64,000 bases of DNA from RGZA01 sp041917755 (GTDB lineage Bacteria; Pseudomonadota; Alphaproteobacteria; UBA9219; RGZA01): contig JAYRWY010000004.1 of NCBI GenBank assembly GCA_041917755.1, forward strand, positions 144,622-208,621. The letters run 5' to 3'. The notes below the pieces were generated by a model that saw nothing but the letters and a program-made list of their open reading frames with translations, was not told the DNA's origin and did not search any database. Below are positions 25,026 through 33,582 of the stretch, piece by piece. The translations under genes were made by a program, and so were the position numbers. Position 1 is the stretch's first letter. Each line of letters starts with the position of its first letter.

Positions 25026-25286
25026 GTGGTCGATGGGATTTCGTCATCACTCGCTGGATTAAATGCAGCTTCGTCACGCCTTGCCACGGCATCCAGTCGT
25101 ATCGCAAACGCCAGTACCCCGCCAAAACCAGACCCCGTCACTAACATTACACCTGCTAATAATGGCATTAATCTGGACGAAGAAATCGTCAACGCGAAAC
25201 TCGCAGATATTTCTTATACCGCTAATGCCAAGGTCATTCAGGTACAGTTGAAAACCGAAAAAGAATTGCTCAATATCTTAGCGTAA
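25026..25286 (+). CDS. Mini flagellar-rod-like protein (86 residues)
   Basis: Begins with GTG; GGGGAT (25013-25018) is the likely ribosome binding site. The 86-residue protein joins the two ends of a flagellar rod/hook protein: an N-terminal SLAGLNAASSRLATASSRIANA heptad-like helix resembling the rod N-terminal motif, a short Pro-rich linker, and a C-terminal LDEEIVNAKLADISYTANAKVIQ helix resembling the rod C-terminal motif. The middle domain of FlgB/C/E/F/G is missing. The two helices would form the coiled coil that all axial proteins share. No other flagellar gene is nearby; next is hprK, 29 bases on. Assignment rests on pattern recognition. Confidence 0.75.
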   Translation: MVDGISSSLAGLNAASSRLATASSRIANASTPPKPDPVTNITPANNGINLDEEIVNAKLADISYTANAKVIQVQLKTEKELLNILA

Positions 25287-25315
25287 TTTTCGCGCATTTC
25301 GTTCATACTTGTTCC

Positions 25316-25747
25316 ATGACTTCTCCAATCATTCGTCACGCGACCAGCGTTGTGTTCTGCGGCAAGGGACTTTTGCTCATGGGCGCATCGGGTTCCGGAA
25401 AATCAGATCTGGCTTTGCGCATCATGGATGCGGGCGGCTCACTCATCTCGGATGACTATACTCAACTCACTGTGTCAGATAATCAGCTGATCGGTTCGCC
25501 GCCTGATAACATCAAAGGCATGATGGAAGTGCGCGGCATCGGTCTATTAAAGGTGCCCTATATCCGCTCGGCCCGTTTGGATGTGGTGGTCATCTGTGAA
25601 TCGAAAGAGGCTATCGAGCGCCTACCGCCCGTGATTCACACCGATATTGAAGGCATTAAGTTGCGCGAGCTGCGTCTATGGCCCTTCGAAAGTTCAGCGG
25701 TTGCGAAACTGCGGGCATTCCTGCAAAATCGAAGTGCCCATGAGTGA
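25316..25747 (+). CDS. hprK: HPr kinase/phosphorylase, short alphaproteobacterial form
   Basis: This 143-residue protein is the C-terminal kinase domain alone, as usual in alphaproteobacteria. It shows the Walker A GASGSGKS (residues 23-30), the ISDD acidic segment, and the MMEVRGIGL signature. HprK phosphorylates the regulatory serine of HPr (S51 in the HPr encoded at 27096). It begins the regulatory PTS cluster hprK-rapZ-EIIA-HPr-EI. The N-terminal DRTGG-type domain of Firmicutes HprK is absent. Spacing to rapZ is 7 bases. Confidence 0.92.
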   Translation: MTSPIIRHATSVVFCGKGLLLMGASGSGKSDLALRIMDAGGSLISDDYTQLTVSDNQLIGSPPDNIKGMMEVRGIGLLKVPYIRSARLDVVVICESKEAIERLPPVIHTDIEGIKLRELRLWPFESSAVAKLRAFLQNRSAHE

Positions 25748-25754
25748 TATATAA

Positions 25755-26663
25755 ATGAGTGATGCAACCGTAACCGAATTAAAACCACGAAACACCAAAC
25801 GCCGCGTTGTGCTGATATCCGGCATGTCGGGTGCGGGATTGTCGTCGGTTTTAAAATCGCTGGAAGATTTGGGATATGAAGCGGTTGATAATCTTCGCCT
25901 CTCGATGGTGCCAACCCTTATTCGCGGCAGCACAAAAAACAATAAACCGCTAGCCATCAGTGTCGATAGCCGCAATGCCGAATTTAACACCGAAATGTTC
26001 CTGCGCTATGTGGGGGAGTTCAAGCTCGACCCGCATCTTGATACGCGCTTGTTGTTTTTAGATTGTGATGATGAAGCTTTGCTGCGTCGCTTTAATGAAA
26101 CGCGTCGCCGCCATCCCTTGGCGCAAGACCGCCCGGTAAAGGAAGGCATCGCCATCGAACGCCAAATGCTGGCACCCATTCAGGAATCTGCCGACCATAT
26201 TATTGATACTTCCTTGCTATCCGCGCATGATTTACGCCGATTGCTTGTGGGCCATTACCGCACCGACAATAGCGGTCTGACCATATCCGTATCCTCGTTT
26301 TCCTATAAATACGGGGTGCCCCGCGAAGCTGATTTGATTTTCGATGTTCGCTTCCTCAAAAATCCGCATTGGGATATCAATCTGCGTCAGCTTACGGGCC
26401 GTGATGGCGATGTAGCGGATTATATAAAGTCGGATCCGGACTTTGATGCATTCTTCATGAGCATGCTTAATTTTTTATTCCCGCTTCTGCCACGCTATAA
26501 GGAAGAAGGAAAAAACTATTTGACGATTGCCTTTGGGTGCACGGGCGGGCGGCATCGCTCTGTCTTTGTAGCTGAACAATTGGGAACCATGCTGGCAGCG
26601 CAAGGCTATATTGTCGCGCTCACCCACCGCGACATTGATAAAAAACGTGAACAAGACAAATAA
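25755..26663 (+). CDS. rapZ: RapZ/YvcJ family nucleotide-binding protein with altered Walker A
   Basis: A 302-residue RapZ homologue. The N-terminal P-loop reads GMSGAGLSS (residues 23-31): the lysine of the classical motif is a leucine, L29. The C-terminal RNA-binding/acetylglucosamine-sensing-type domain is well preserved: DVRFLKNPHWD, LTGRDGDVADYI, and the AFGCTGGRHRSVFVAE motif. In enterobacteria RapZ directs decay of the GlmZ RNA; in alphaproteobacteria it travels with hprK and PTS genes and its role is unclear. Reading frame and length are intact, so the change is not a sign of decay elsewhere in the protein. Confidence 0.93.
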   Translation: MSDATVTELKPRNTKRRVVLISGMSGAGLSSVLKSLEDLGYEAVDNLRLSMVPTLIRGSTKNNKPLAISVDSRNAEFNTEMFLRYVGEFKLDPHLDTRLLFLDCDDEALLRRFNETRRRHPLAQDRPVKEGIAIERQMLAPIQESADHIIDTSLLSAHDLRRLLVGHYRTDNSGLTISVSSFSYKYGVPREADLIFDVRFLKNPHWDINLRQLTGRDGDVADYIKSDPDFDAFFMSMLNFLFPLLPRYKEEGKNYLTIAFGCTGGRHRSVFVAEQLGTMLAAQGYIVALTHRDIDKKREQDK

Positions 26664-26674
26664 CGGAGCACACA

Positions 26675-27082
26675 ATGATTGGAATGGTTTTAGTCACGCA
26701 CGGCGATTTGGGTAAAGAACTGCTTCTCGCAACTGAACATGTCTGCGGTGCACAAAAGCATGCTGCCTCCATTTCCATCGGCCCGGAAGATGATATGGAG
26801 CTGCGCCGTGCAGAAATTTTAAAAACCGTATTGGCCGCTGATTGCGGAAAGGGCGTGATTGTAATTACCGATATGTTTGGTGGTACACCAAGTAATCTCG
26901 CGCTTTCCATTATTGATAAAGCGCATATCGAAGTGCTGGCAGGCGCTAATTTGCCGATGATGATTAAACTTGCCAGTGTGCGTGGCACGCATCCTTTGGA
27001 TGAAGCGGTTGCTGAGGCACAAGAAGCAGGCCGTAAATATATAACCGTTGCATCACAGTTGTTAAACGCCAAAGCATCATAA
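26675..27082 (+). CDS. PTS EIIA component, mannose family (regulatory)
   Basis: A 135-residue IIA-Man domain. The phosphorylated histidine is H9 in LVTHGDLGKELL, and the TDMFGGTPSN motif forms the dimer/active-site loop. There is no fused or adjacent EIIB or EIIC, so it does not import sugar but probably signals the state of the phosphorelay. AACGGAG just before the ATG is a good ribosome binding site. 13 bases before the HPr gene. Confidence 0.94.
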   Translation: MIGMVLVTHGDLGKELLLATEHVCGAQKHAASISIGPEDDMELRRAEILKTVLAADCGKGVIVITDMFGGTPSNLALSIIDKAHIEVLAGANLPMMIKLASVRGTHPLDEAVAEAQEAGRKYITVASQLLNAKAS

Positions 27083-27095
27083 TCTCCAACGCAAC

Positions 27096-27380
27096 ATGTC
27101 CGAACACATCGAAATCTGCGAGCAGGTAACTATCGTTAATCAAAAAGGGTTGCACGCACGCGCAGCGTCAAAATTTGTAAAATGCGTTAGCACCTTTGAA
27201 GCCGTGATGGAGGTCAGCCGTGGCGACATGAAAGTCGCCGCAACATCTATCATGGGATTGATGATGCTTGCGGCATCCAAGGGAACAAGTCTACGTATTT
27301 GCGCCTACGGCAAAGATGCTGAAGCGGCATTAAGCGCGGTTATCAAGCTTATTACAGATCGGTTCGAAGAAGATGAGTGA
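27096..27380 (+). CDS. ptsH: Phosphocarrier protein HPr (NPr-like)
   Basis: A 94-residue HPr. H20 in KGLHARAASKF is phosphorylated by EI, and S51 in ATSIMGLM is the site for HprK; their spacing (31) is the canonical one. It passes phosphate from EI to EIIA encoded just upstream. Its last 8 bases overlap the EI gene, so the two proteins are translated together. Confidence 0.95.
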   Translation: MSEHIEICEQVTIVNQKGLHARAASKFVKCVSTFEAVMEVSRGDMKVAATSIMGLMMLAASKGTSLRICAYGKDAEAALSAVIKLITDRFEEDE

Positions 27381-29112
27381 TGAAATCGTATTAAAAGGGC
27401 TGCCGGTCTCTGCGGGTTTTGCGATTGGCCCTGCTTATATCTTGGATTCCGCCCGTCTTCAGGTACCAGAATACACCATCAAGGCTGATGGCGTTGGCGA
27501 TGAAACGGCGCGCTTTCAAGATGCGGTCGGCAAATCCTTGCGTCAAATCAAACGCATTAAATCAAAGGCGGAAAGCCTTCCATCTGATGCCGCTGAAGAA
27601 ATGAATATCCTGCTGGATGCACATATGGCCATGTTGTCTGGCTCGCGTCTTATTCGCGGCGTTGAAAAACGTATTGCGTCTGACAAAATAAATGCCGATG
27701 CCGCATTGCAACGCGAAATTGATGCACTCGCCGAAAGCTTTGCATCCATGGATGACGGCTATCTTGCTTCACGTATGAAAGACATCCGTGAGGTAGGCCA
27801 ACGCTTGCTGCGTAATTTACAAACCGAACATGCCGACATCACCCTCAATATTCCAGAAGGTAGTGTGCTGGTCGCAGAAGACATCACGCCTGCCGATACC
27901 GCACAAATAAACCCGGAAGATGTCGAAGGGTTTGTGGCCGAGCTTGGGGGTGTGGATGGCCATACCGCTATCATGGCGCGCGCACTTGATTTGCCGTCCG
28001 TGCTTGGCGCAGCAGGGCTTAAACATCATTGTAAAAACGGCACCATCATTGCAGTCGACGGATTGGAAGGCGAGATTGTTATCAATCCATCCGCCACAAC
28101 CTTGGCGCGCTATCGCAAGCATCAGCAAAAATTCAAAAAAGAACGCGACCAGTTAAAAAGTTTAAAACGTCTGCCCGCAATCACCAGTGATGGCGCAGAG
28201 GTCATGCTGGTTGCCAACATCGAATTGCCGCGTGAGTTATCCAAAGCATTGGATGCGGGCGCACAAGGCGTTGGATTGTTCCGTACCGAATTCATGTTCA
28301 TGAACCGGAAAACATTGCCTGATGAAGATGAACAATATGAAATCCTTCGCGGCATGGTTGAAGGGCTAAATGGCAAGGTCATGACTGTTCGCACCCTGGA
28401 TTTGGGCGGCGAAAAATTATCCTCCGCTCTTGGCGATGCAATAGGGGAGAGTACCAATCCCGCACTGGGTTTGCGAGCCATTCGCCTTTGTTTGAAACAG
28501 CCCAAACTGTTTGAAACCCAATTGGCCGCGATATTACGTGCAGCCGTGCATGGCCCCGTGCGCATATTACTGCCAATGATTTCCAGTGTGGATCAGGTCA
28601 AACAAGTGCGTGAGAAAGTGCAATTGGTGGCCAAGCGTTTACAACGTCGTGGTGAAACCTTGCCCGACCCATTGCCACCCATCGGCGTGATGATTGAAAT
28701 TCCGGGCGCTGCTTTGGCTGCTGATGCCTTGGCGCAGGTCAGTGATTTCTTTTCAATCGGCAGTAACGACTTGACCCAATACACACTCGCAATTGATCGC
28801 AGCGATGAACAAGTGGCGGATTTGTATACGCCCCATCATCCAGCTGTGTTACGTCTTATTCAATTCAGTACTGAAGCTGCACTTCGTGCCCGCATTCCCA
28901 TCAGTCTGTGCGGTGAAATGGCAGGTAACCCGCAATTTGCATCCTTCCTTATCGGGCTTGGCATCCGTGAACTATCCATGTCTCCGCCACGTCTGCCGGA
29001 AGTAAAGCGCACCATTCGTGGCCTCAGTTTGCTCGAATCAACCAGGCAGGCTGCTAAAATAATGGGCACAAGCGATGAAGCCCTTATTAAAGAACAACTA
29101 TCTGGCAAATAG
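27373..29112 (+). CDS. ptsI: PEP-protein phosphotransferase (PTS enzyme I)
   Basis: A 579-residue enzyme I without an N-terminal GAF domain. The active-site histidine is H197 in GGVDGHTAIMARAL. The C-terminal PEP-binding barrel shows GVGLFRTEFMFM, the SIGSNDLTQYTLAIDR signature and the catalytic cysteine in SLCGEMAGNP. It draws phosphate from PEP for HPr. In most EI proteins the residue before the active histidine is Ser; here it is Gly (DGH). Overlaps HPr by 8 bases; ends the PTS operon. Confidence 0.95.
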   Translation: MSDEIVLKGLPVSAGFAIGPAYILDSARLQVPEYTIKADGVGDETARFQDAVGKSLRQIKRIKSKAESLPSDAAEEMNILLDAHMAMLSGSRLIRGVEKRIASDKINADAALQREIDALAESFASMDDGYLASRMKDIREVGQRLLRNLQTEHADITLNIPEGSVLVAEDITPADTAQINPEDVEGFVAELGGVDGHTAIMARALDLPSVLGAAGLKHHCKNGTIIAVDGLEGEIVINPSATTLARYRKHQQKFKKERDQLKSLKRLPAITSDGAEVMLVANIELPRELSKALDAGAQGVGLFRTEFMFMNRKTLPDEDEQYEILRGMVEGLNGKVMTVRTLDLGGEKLSSALGDAIGESTNPALGLRAIRLCLKQPKLFETQLAAILRAAVHGPVRILLPMISSVDQVKQVREKVQLVAKRLQRRGETLPDPLPPIGVMIEIPGAALAADALAQVSDFFSIGSNDLTQYTLAIDRSDEQVADLYTPHHPAVLRLIQFSTEAALRARIPISLCGEMAGNPQFASFLIGLGIRELSMSPPRLPEVKRTIRGLSLLESTRQAAKIMGTSDEALIKEQLSGK

Positions 29113-29166
29113 CCAAATCCGGCCTAAATAATCCCCATAAATAATGATTGTATCGCCGATTCTGTT

Positions 29167-29184
29167 GTGGCAAAGCTTAGCCAC
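29167..29184. promoter_or_regulatory. Small hairpin upstream of ahcY
   Basis: GTGGC (29167-29171) and GCCAC (29180-29184) pair around AAAGCTTA, 30 bases before the ahcY start. It may be a weak end of the PTS transcript or part of the ahcY leader. I could not fit it to a SAH or SAM riboswitch consensus by eye. Confidence 0.3.
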
Positions 29185-29213
29185 TTATTCATGCCTATAT
29201 ATAGAGAGCAACC

Positions 29214-30527
29214 ATGCCCGCACCTGCCGTAAACGCTGTAAAGAACGATTACAAAGTAAAAGACATCACCCTTGCTGATTGGGGTCGCAAAGAAATCGCG
29301 ATTGCTGAAAGTGAAATGCCAGGTTTGATGGCGCTGCGCACCGAATTTAAGTCCAAACAACCACTCAAAGGCGCACGCATCGTTGGCTGCCTGCACATGA
29401 CCATTCAAACGGCTGTGCTCATTGAAACCTTGATTGAACTTGGCGCATCCGTGCGCTGGTCTTCATGCAATATTTTCTCAACGCAAGACCAAGCCGCTGC
29501 AGCTATCGCCGCAAAAGGCATTCCTGTATTTGCATGGAAAGGCATGACCGAAGAAGAATTCTGGTACTGCATTGAACAAACCCTGCGCGGCCCAGATGGC
29601 TGGACCCCAAACATGATTTTGGATGATGGCGGCGACGTTACACAAATCATGCACGAAAAATATCCCGAGATGCTCAAAGACGTGAAGGGGCTTTCTGAAG
29701 AAACCACCACGGGTGTGCATCGCCTATATGAAATGGTGAAGGTTGGTAAGCTGAAAGTACCCGCCATCAACGTGAATGACAGCGTAACCAAGTCCAAGTT
29801 TGATAACCTGTATGGTTGCCGTGAAAGCTTGGTGGACGGTATCAAGCGCGCAACCGACGTGATGGTTGCCGGTAAGGTTGCCGTGGTCTGCGGTTATGGC
29901 GACGTCGGTAAAGGTTCTGCCGCATCCTTGCGCAGCCAAGGCGCACGCGTCATGGTAACCGAAATCGATCCGATTAATGCGTTGCAAGCCGCAATGGAAG
30001 GTTACCAGGTAACCACCATGGAAGAAGCTGCACCGCTGGGCGATATTTTCGTAACTGCAACCGGTAACGTGGATGTGATCACCCTTGATCACATGCGCGC
30101 GATGAAAGATCGCTCCATCGTGTGCAACATCGGCCACTTCGACAGCGAAATCCAAATCGACAGCCTTCGCAACTACAAGTGGGAAGAAGTAAAACCACAA
30201 GTGGATGAAGTGGTATTCCCAGATGGCAAACGCCTTATCGTGCTGGCCAAGGGCCGTCTCGTTAACTTGGGCTGCGCAACTGGTCACCCAAGCTTTGTAA
30301 TGAGCGCATCCTTCAGCAATCAGGTATTGGCGCAGATGGAATTGTGGAATAACCACAAGAACTACGAAAACAAGGTGTATGTATTGCCCAAGCACCTTGA
30401 TGAAAAGGTTGCCCGTCTGCATCTTGAAAAGCTCGGCGTGAAGCTGACCAAGCTTTCAGCCAAGCAAGCTGCCTATTTGGCGATTGATGAAGCTGGCCCT
30501 TATAAGCCTGATCATTACCGCTACTAA
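29214..30527 (+). CDS. ahcY: Adenosylhomocysteinase
   Basis: S-adenosylhomocysteine hydrolase splits SAH into adenosine and homocysteine, relieving inhibition of methyltransferases. The 437-residue protein has the HMTIQTAVLIETL start, the SSCNIFSTQDQAAAAI substrate segment, the NAD-binding VCGYGDVGKGSA motif and the C-terminal KPDHYRY that reaches into the partner subunit. Length is standard. It is 101 bases after ptsI and may have its own promoter there. Confidence 0.97.
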   Translation: MPAPAVNAVKNDYKVKDITLADWGRKEIAIAESEMPGLMALRTEFKSKQPLKGARIVGCLHMTIQTAVLIETLIELGASVRWSSCNIFSTQDQAAAAIAAKGIPVFAWKGMTEEEFWYCIEQTLRGPDGWTPNMILDDGGDVTQIMHEKYPEMLKDVKGLSEETTTGVHRLYEMVKVGKLKVPAINVNDSVTKSKFDNLYGCRESLVDGIKRATDVMVAGKVAVVCGYGDVGKGSAASLRSQGARVMVTEIDPINALQAAMEGYQVTTMEEAAPLGDIFVTATGNVDVITLDHMRAMKDRSIVCNIGHFDSEIQIDSLRNYKWEEVKPQVDEVVFPDGKRLIVLAKGRLVNLGCATGHPSFVMSASFSNQVLAQMELWNNHKNYENKVYVLPKHLDEKVARLHLEKLGVKLTKLSAKQAAYLAIDEAGPYKPDHYRY

Positions 30528-30591
30528 GCTGCTGCCGATTCGGGTGCTCACTAAACCAACTCTTAATCTTTATAAGATTTGGTAACATCAT

Positions 30592-30609
30592 TCAGTGAAC
30601 CATCACTGA
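30592..30609. promoter_or_regulatory. Inverted repeat before divL
   Basis: TCAGTG (30592-30597) and CACTGA (30604-30609) are perfect complements separated by 6 bases, 26 bases before the divL start. Just upstream, AATCTT/AAGATT around TAT (30564-30578) forms another small hairpin that may end the ahcY transcript. Function is not known. Confidence 0.3.
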
Positions 30610-30634
30610 GACAGATTCCGTGGGCTAAGATTCC

Positions 30635-33103
30635 GTGAAAGAGCTTTATAAACGCTATACACCATTATTCGGGGTGCTACTGCTTATCGTAGCAGCATTC
30701 CTGATTGTGTTGTTTCGTGGCGGCAATACGGGTCAAGCCGCCGTCGGGCTCAGCCATTTGTTCCTGCTTGCTGTTGTATTGCTGGTGGGTACCGCCACAG
30801 TTATTTTTTTCGAACAAGCACGGGCCTTACGTAAATCAGCCACGAAGTTCCAGGAAGAATCCCAAATCAAAGATGTGTTGCTGTCTGTTTCGCCTGATGC
30901 ATTCGTGATGCTCGGCGCGCAGGGGCAGGTCTTGCGTGCACAGGGTGCTGAAAAATTACTGGGCGTCGAACGCATTGCCGCTTGGCAAGACGTCCTGTCG
31001 GCCCTGCAGTCTGTCTCATCGGAAAAATTACAGTTTCTGGTAAAGGAACTTTTACAAAAGGGCGAAGAGTTTCGTCTGCAAGTCACCACTACGGCTGGCG
31101 TTCGTGCAATTATGGTGCAAGGCTCACGCCGCCAAATTCCGTCACAACCTCAACCGGTTGCTTTATTATGGCTGCGCGATACATCACGTTTTGTTGAAGA
31201 AATCCGCCGCCAAAGCGATAGTTTGCAACAAGCAAGCCATCAACTAAGTGAATTGCGCACCGTATTAAACCAAGTGCCATATCCATTATGGCTGCGCTCC
31301 AAAGACTTTAAATTGCTTTGGGTGAATGATGCTTACGCCAAGGCGGTTGGCGCCACTGTAGAAAACGTAATAGCTGAACAAATTGAACTAGTGCCATCAA
31401 GCCAGCGCGGAAAGAACAAATCGCTGGCGCAGGCAGCCTATGAAAAAAATGGCTCGGAAGCCGAACAGCGATTTGTGGTTATCGGTGGCGAACGCCGCTT
31501 ACTATATCTTGTTGAAACCTATCATGGCCCCGATCGCTCCATGATTGGCTACGCCATGGACATCACACGTGAGGCAGAACTTGATACCGAGCTAAAACGC
31601 CATATCAAAGCCCATGAAGATGTGCTCGACCAATTGGGCACGCCGATTGCTATTTACGGTTCAGATACGCGCATCAAATTCTTTAATCGTTCCTATCTCA
31701 AATTATGGGGAACGGATGAAAGCTTCTTGAAAGGGGAGCCAACGTTCAGTGAAATTCTTGAAGATTTGCGTTCGCGCCGCCGCGCACCCGAACAGGCTGA
31801 TTTCCAGAAGTATAAAAAAGAGCGCACAGCGCTCTTTACCTCGCTGATTGAACAGCGCGAAGATTTGATGCATCTGCCTGACGGCACCACGCTACGCATT
31901 ATGGCGGTACCGCATCCCTTTGGGGGCATCATGTTTGTGCATGAAGATGTCACCGATAAATTGGCGCTGGAATCTTCGTACAACACGCTCATCGCGGTGC
32001 AGCGCGAAACGCTGGATAACCTTGCCGAAGGCATCGCCGTGTATGGTAGCGATGGTAAGCTGAAATTGTATAATCCGGCCTTCGCACGCATCTGGAAGAT
32101 GCAGGATGAAATGCTCGCACCTCATCCGCACATCAATGATGTCTTGGACTTGATGAAGCCACTGCTTATTTATGTTGGCGATTGGTCTGAGTTCAAACGT
32201 GATACTGTTTCCGAAACGCTCGATCGAACTACACGCGCTGGCCGCTACGAATGCCATCACGAACTGGTTATTGAATATTCGTGCGTGCCACTCCCCGATG
32301 GTGCGGTACTTATTTCCTATCTCGATGTATCCGATAGCGTGCGCGCAGAAAAAGCATTGCGCGAAACCAATATTGCTCTGGCGGCTGCCGATAAACTTAA
32401 ATCCGAATTTGTGGCCAATGTGTCTTACCAATTGCGCACACCGCTCAACACCATCATGGGTTTTGCTGAAATACTGGCGAACCAGTATTTTGGCGCACTG
32501 AACGAACGTCAGCTGGAATATGCCCGTACTATGATGGATGCCAGCAAAAAACTGCTCCACCTCATCAATGACGTACTTGATCTGGCTACCATCGAAGCTG
32601 GCCGCATGGCACTTAACCGCAAGCCAATTCCGGTGCGCAGCCTGCTAGAAACTACGGCAGATATGACCCGCGAATGGACACGCCAACAATCCCTTAGCAT
32701 GGAAATTCAATGCAGTGAGCTAATTGGCAGCTTCGAGGTGGATGAACATCGCATGAAGCAGGTGATGTTCAATTTAATCAGCAATGCCATCCAATACACG
32801 CCCCCTGGCGGGCATATTGTGTTATCCGCAGAGCGTCAGGGTGATTGGGTTTCACTGTTTGTTACTGATAACGGTATGGGCATTCCTGAAGAAGACCAAC
32901 TGCGCGTCTTTGAAAAGTTTGAACGCACCAACCCGCAAGCCAAGCAGAGCGGGGCGGGCCTTGGTCTATCTTTGGTGAAAAGCTTTGTCGAATTGCACGG
33001 CGGCCGCATTTTAATCGATAGCACCCGCGGCAAAGGCACACGCATTACCTGCACCTTGCCGGTAAAGGCTCCTCAAGAAAACCCACTTAAAGCCAGCGCC
33101 TAA
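30635..33103 (+). CDS. divL: DivL-type tyrosine pseudo-histidine kinase
   Basis: Starts with GTG. The 822-residue protein has two N-terminal transmembrane helices (about 10-28 and 36-56), several PAS domains (clear ones near 210-310, 325-440 and 450-570), a HisKA dimerisation domain and an intact HATPase domain (NLISNAIQYTPP, VTDNGMGIPEED, GAGLGLSLVKSF). In the H-box the phospho-accepting histidine is replaced by Tyr598: NVSYQLRTPLN. This substitution and the following tsaE gene match Caulobacter DivL, which controls CckA and hence CtrA phosphorylation. It therefore probably works as an allosteric regulator and not as an autokinase. Confidence 0.92.
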   Translation: MKELYKRYTPLFGVLLLIVAAFLIVLFRGGNTGQAAVGLSHLFLLAVVLLVGTATVIFFEQARALRKSATKFQEESQIKDVLLSVSPDAFVMLGAQGQVLRAQGAEKLLGVERIAAWQDVLSALQSVSSEKLQFLVKELLQKGEEFRLQVTTTAGVRAIMVQGSRRQIPSQPQPVALLWLRDTSRFVEEIRRQSDSLQQASHQLSELRTVLNQVPYPLWLRSKDFKLLWVNDAYAKAVGATVENVIAEQIELVPSSQRGKNKSLAQAAYEKNGSEAEQRFVVIGGERRLLYLVETYHGPDRSMIGYAMDITREAELDTELKRHIKAHEDVLDQLGTPIAIYGSDTRIKFFNRSYLKLWGTDESFLKGEPTFSEILEDLRSRRRAPEQADFQKYKKERTALFTSLIEQREDLMHLPDGTTLRIMAVPHPFGGIMFVHEDVTDKLALESSYNTLIAVQRETLDNLAEGIAVYGSDGKLKLYNPAFARIWKMQDEMLAPHPHINDVLDLMKPLLIYVGDWSEFKRDTVSETLDRTTRAGRYECHHELVIEYSCVPLPDGAVLISYLDVSDSVRAEKALRETNIALAAADKLKSEFVANVSYQLRTPLNTIMGFAEILANQYFGALNERQLEYARTMMDASKKLLHLINDVLDLATIEAGRMALNRKPIPVRSLLETTADMTREWTRQQSLSMEIQCSELIGSFEVDEHRMKQVMFNLISNAIQYTPPGGHIVLSAERQGDWVSLFVTDNGMGIPEEDQLRVFEKFERTNPQAKQSGAGLGLSLVKSFVELHGGRILIDSTRGKGTRITCTLPVKAPQENPLKASA

Positions 33104-33120
33104 CCTCATCGCATAACCAA

Positions 33121-33582
33121 ATGCAGTTTTTTTCTAGCACAGCCGATGAAGCCCAGATGATAACCCTTGCCAAGCAATTGGCGCGGCTGCTGCGTGCTGG
33201 TGATTGTTTAACGTTTCATGGTGACTTGGGCGCAGGCAAAACTACCTTCATTCGTGCAATCATCCACACGCTATGCCGGTCCGAAACGGTGCCCAGCCCG
33301 ACCTTTACCTTGGTGCAAACCTATGATTCTCCTCAAGGTGATCTCTGGCATTTTGACCTCTACCGCCTCAAGCAAGCCGAAGAACTTTACGAGCTAGGTT
33401 TTGAGGAAGCATTAGCGGGCGGTATCTTGTTTATTGAATGGCCCGAACGTGCAAAAGGCCTTTTACCCGCTACTCAACTCCAGCTACACTTGGAATCCGC
33501 GCAAGATAACATCAAACGCAAGATAACCATTTCAGGTGATGCACAATGGGCAGCACGGCTAACGCCCCTCATACAACATTAG
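33121..33582 (+). CDS. tsaE: tRNA threonylcarbamoyladenosine biosynthesis ATPase TsaE
   Basis: A 153-residue P-loop ATPase: Walker A GDLGAGKT (residues 34-41), SPTFTLVQTY switch region and HFDLYRL, then FIEWPER. TsaE assists TsaB-TsaD in making the t6A37 modification of ANN-reading tRNAs. It lies 17 bases after divL and overlaps the amgK-like gene by 37 bases in another frame. Confidence 0.95.
   Translation: MQFFSSTADEAQMITLAKQLARLLRAGDCLTFHGDLGAGKTTFIRAIIHTLCRSETVPSPTFTLVQTYDSPQGDLWHFDLYRLKQAEELYELGFEEALAGGILFIEWPERAKGLLPATQLQLHLESAQDNIKRKITISGDAQWAARLTPLIQH

Noticed and set aside
29113..29213. SAH or SAM riboswitch before ahcY
   Set aside because: The 101-base leader has one short hairpin only, and I could not align it with SAH, SAM-II or SAM-V consensus by eye. 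A covariance search would settle it.
29724..30422. 232-residue minus-strand ORF inside ahcY
   Set aside because: It is the shadow of a strongly conserved gene; His/Tyr/Val-rich content and no ribosome binding site.
31892..32560. 222-residue minus-strand ORF inside divL
   Set aside because: Shadow ORF; the + strand encodes PAS and HisKA domains without interruption.
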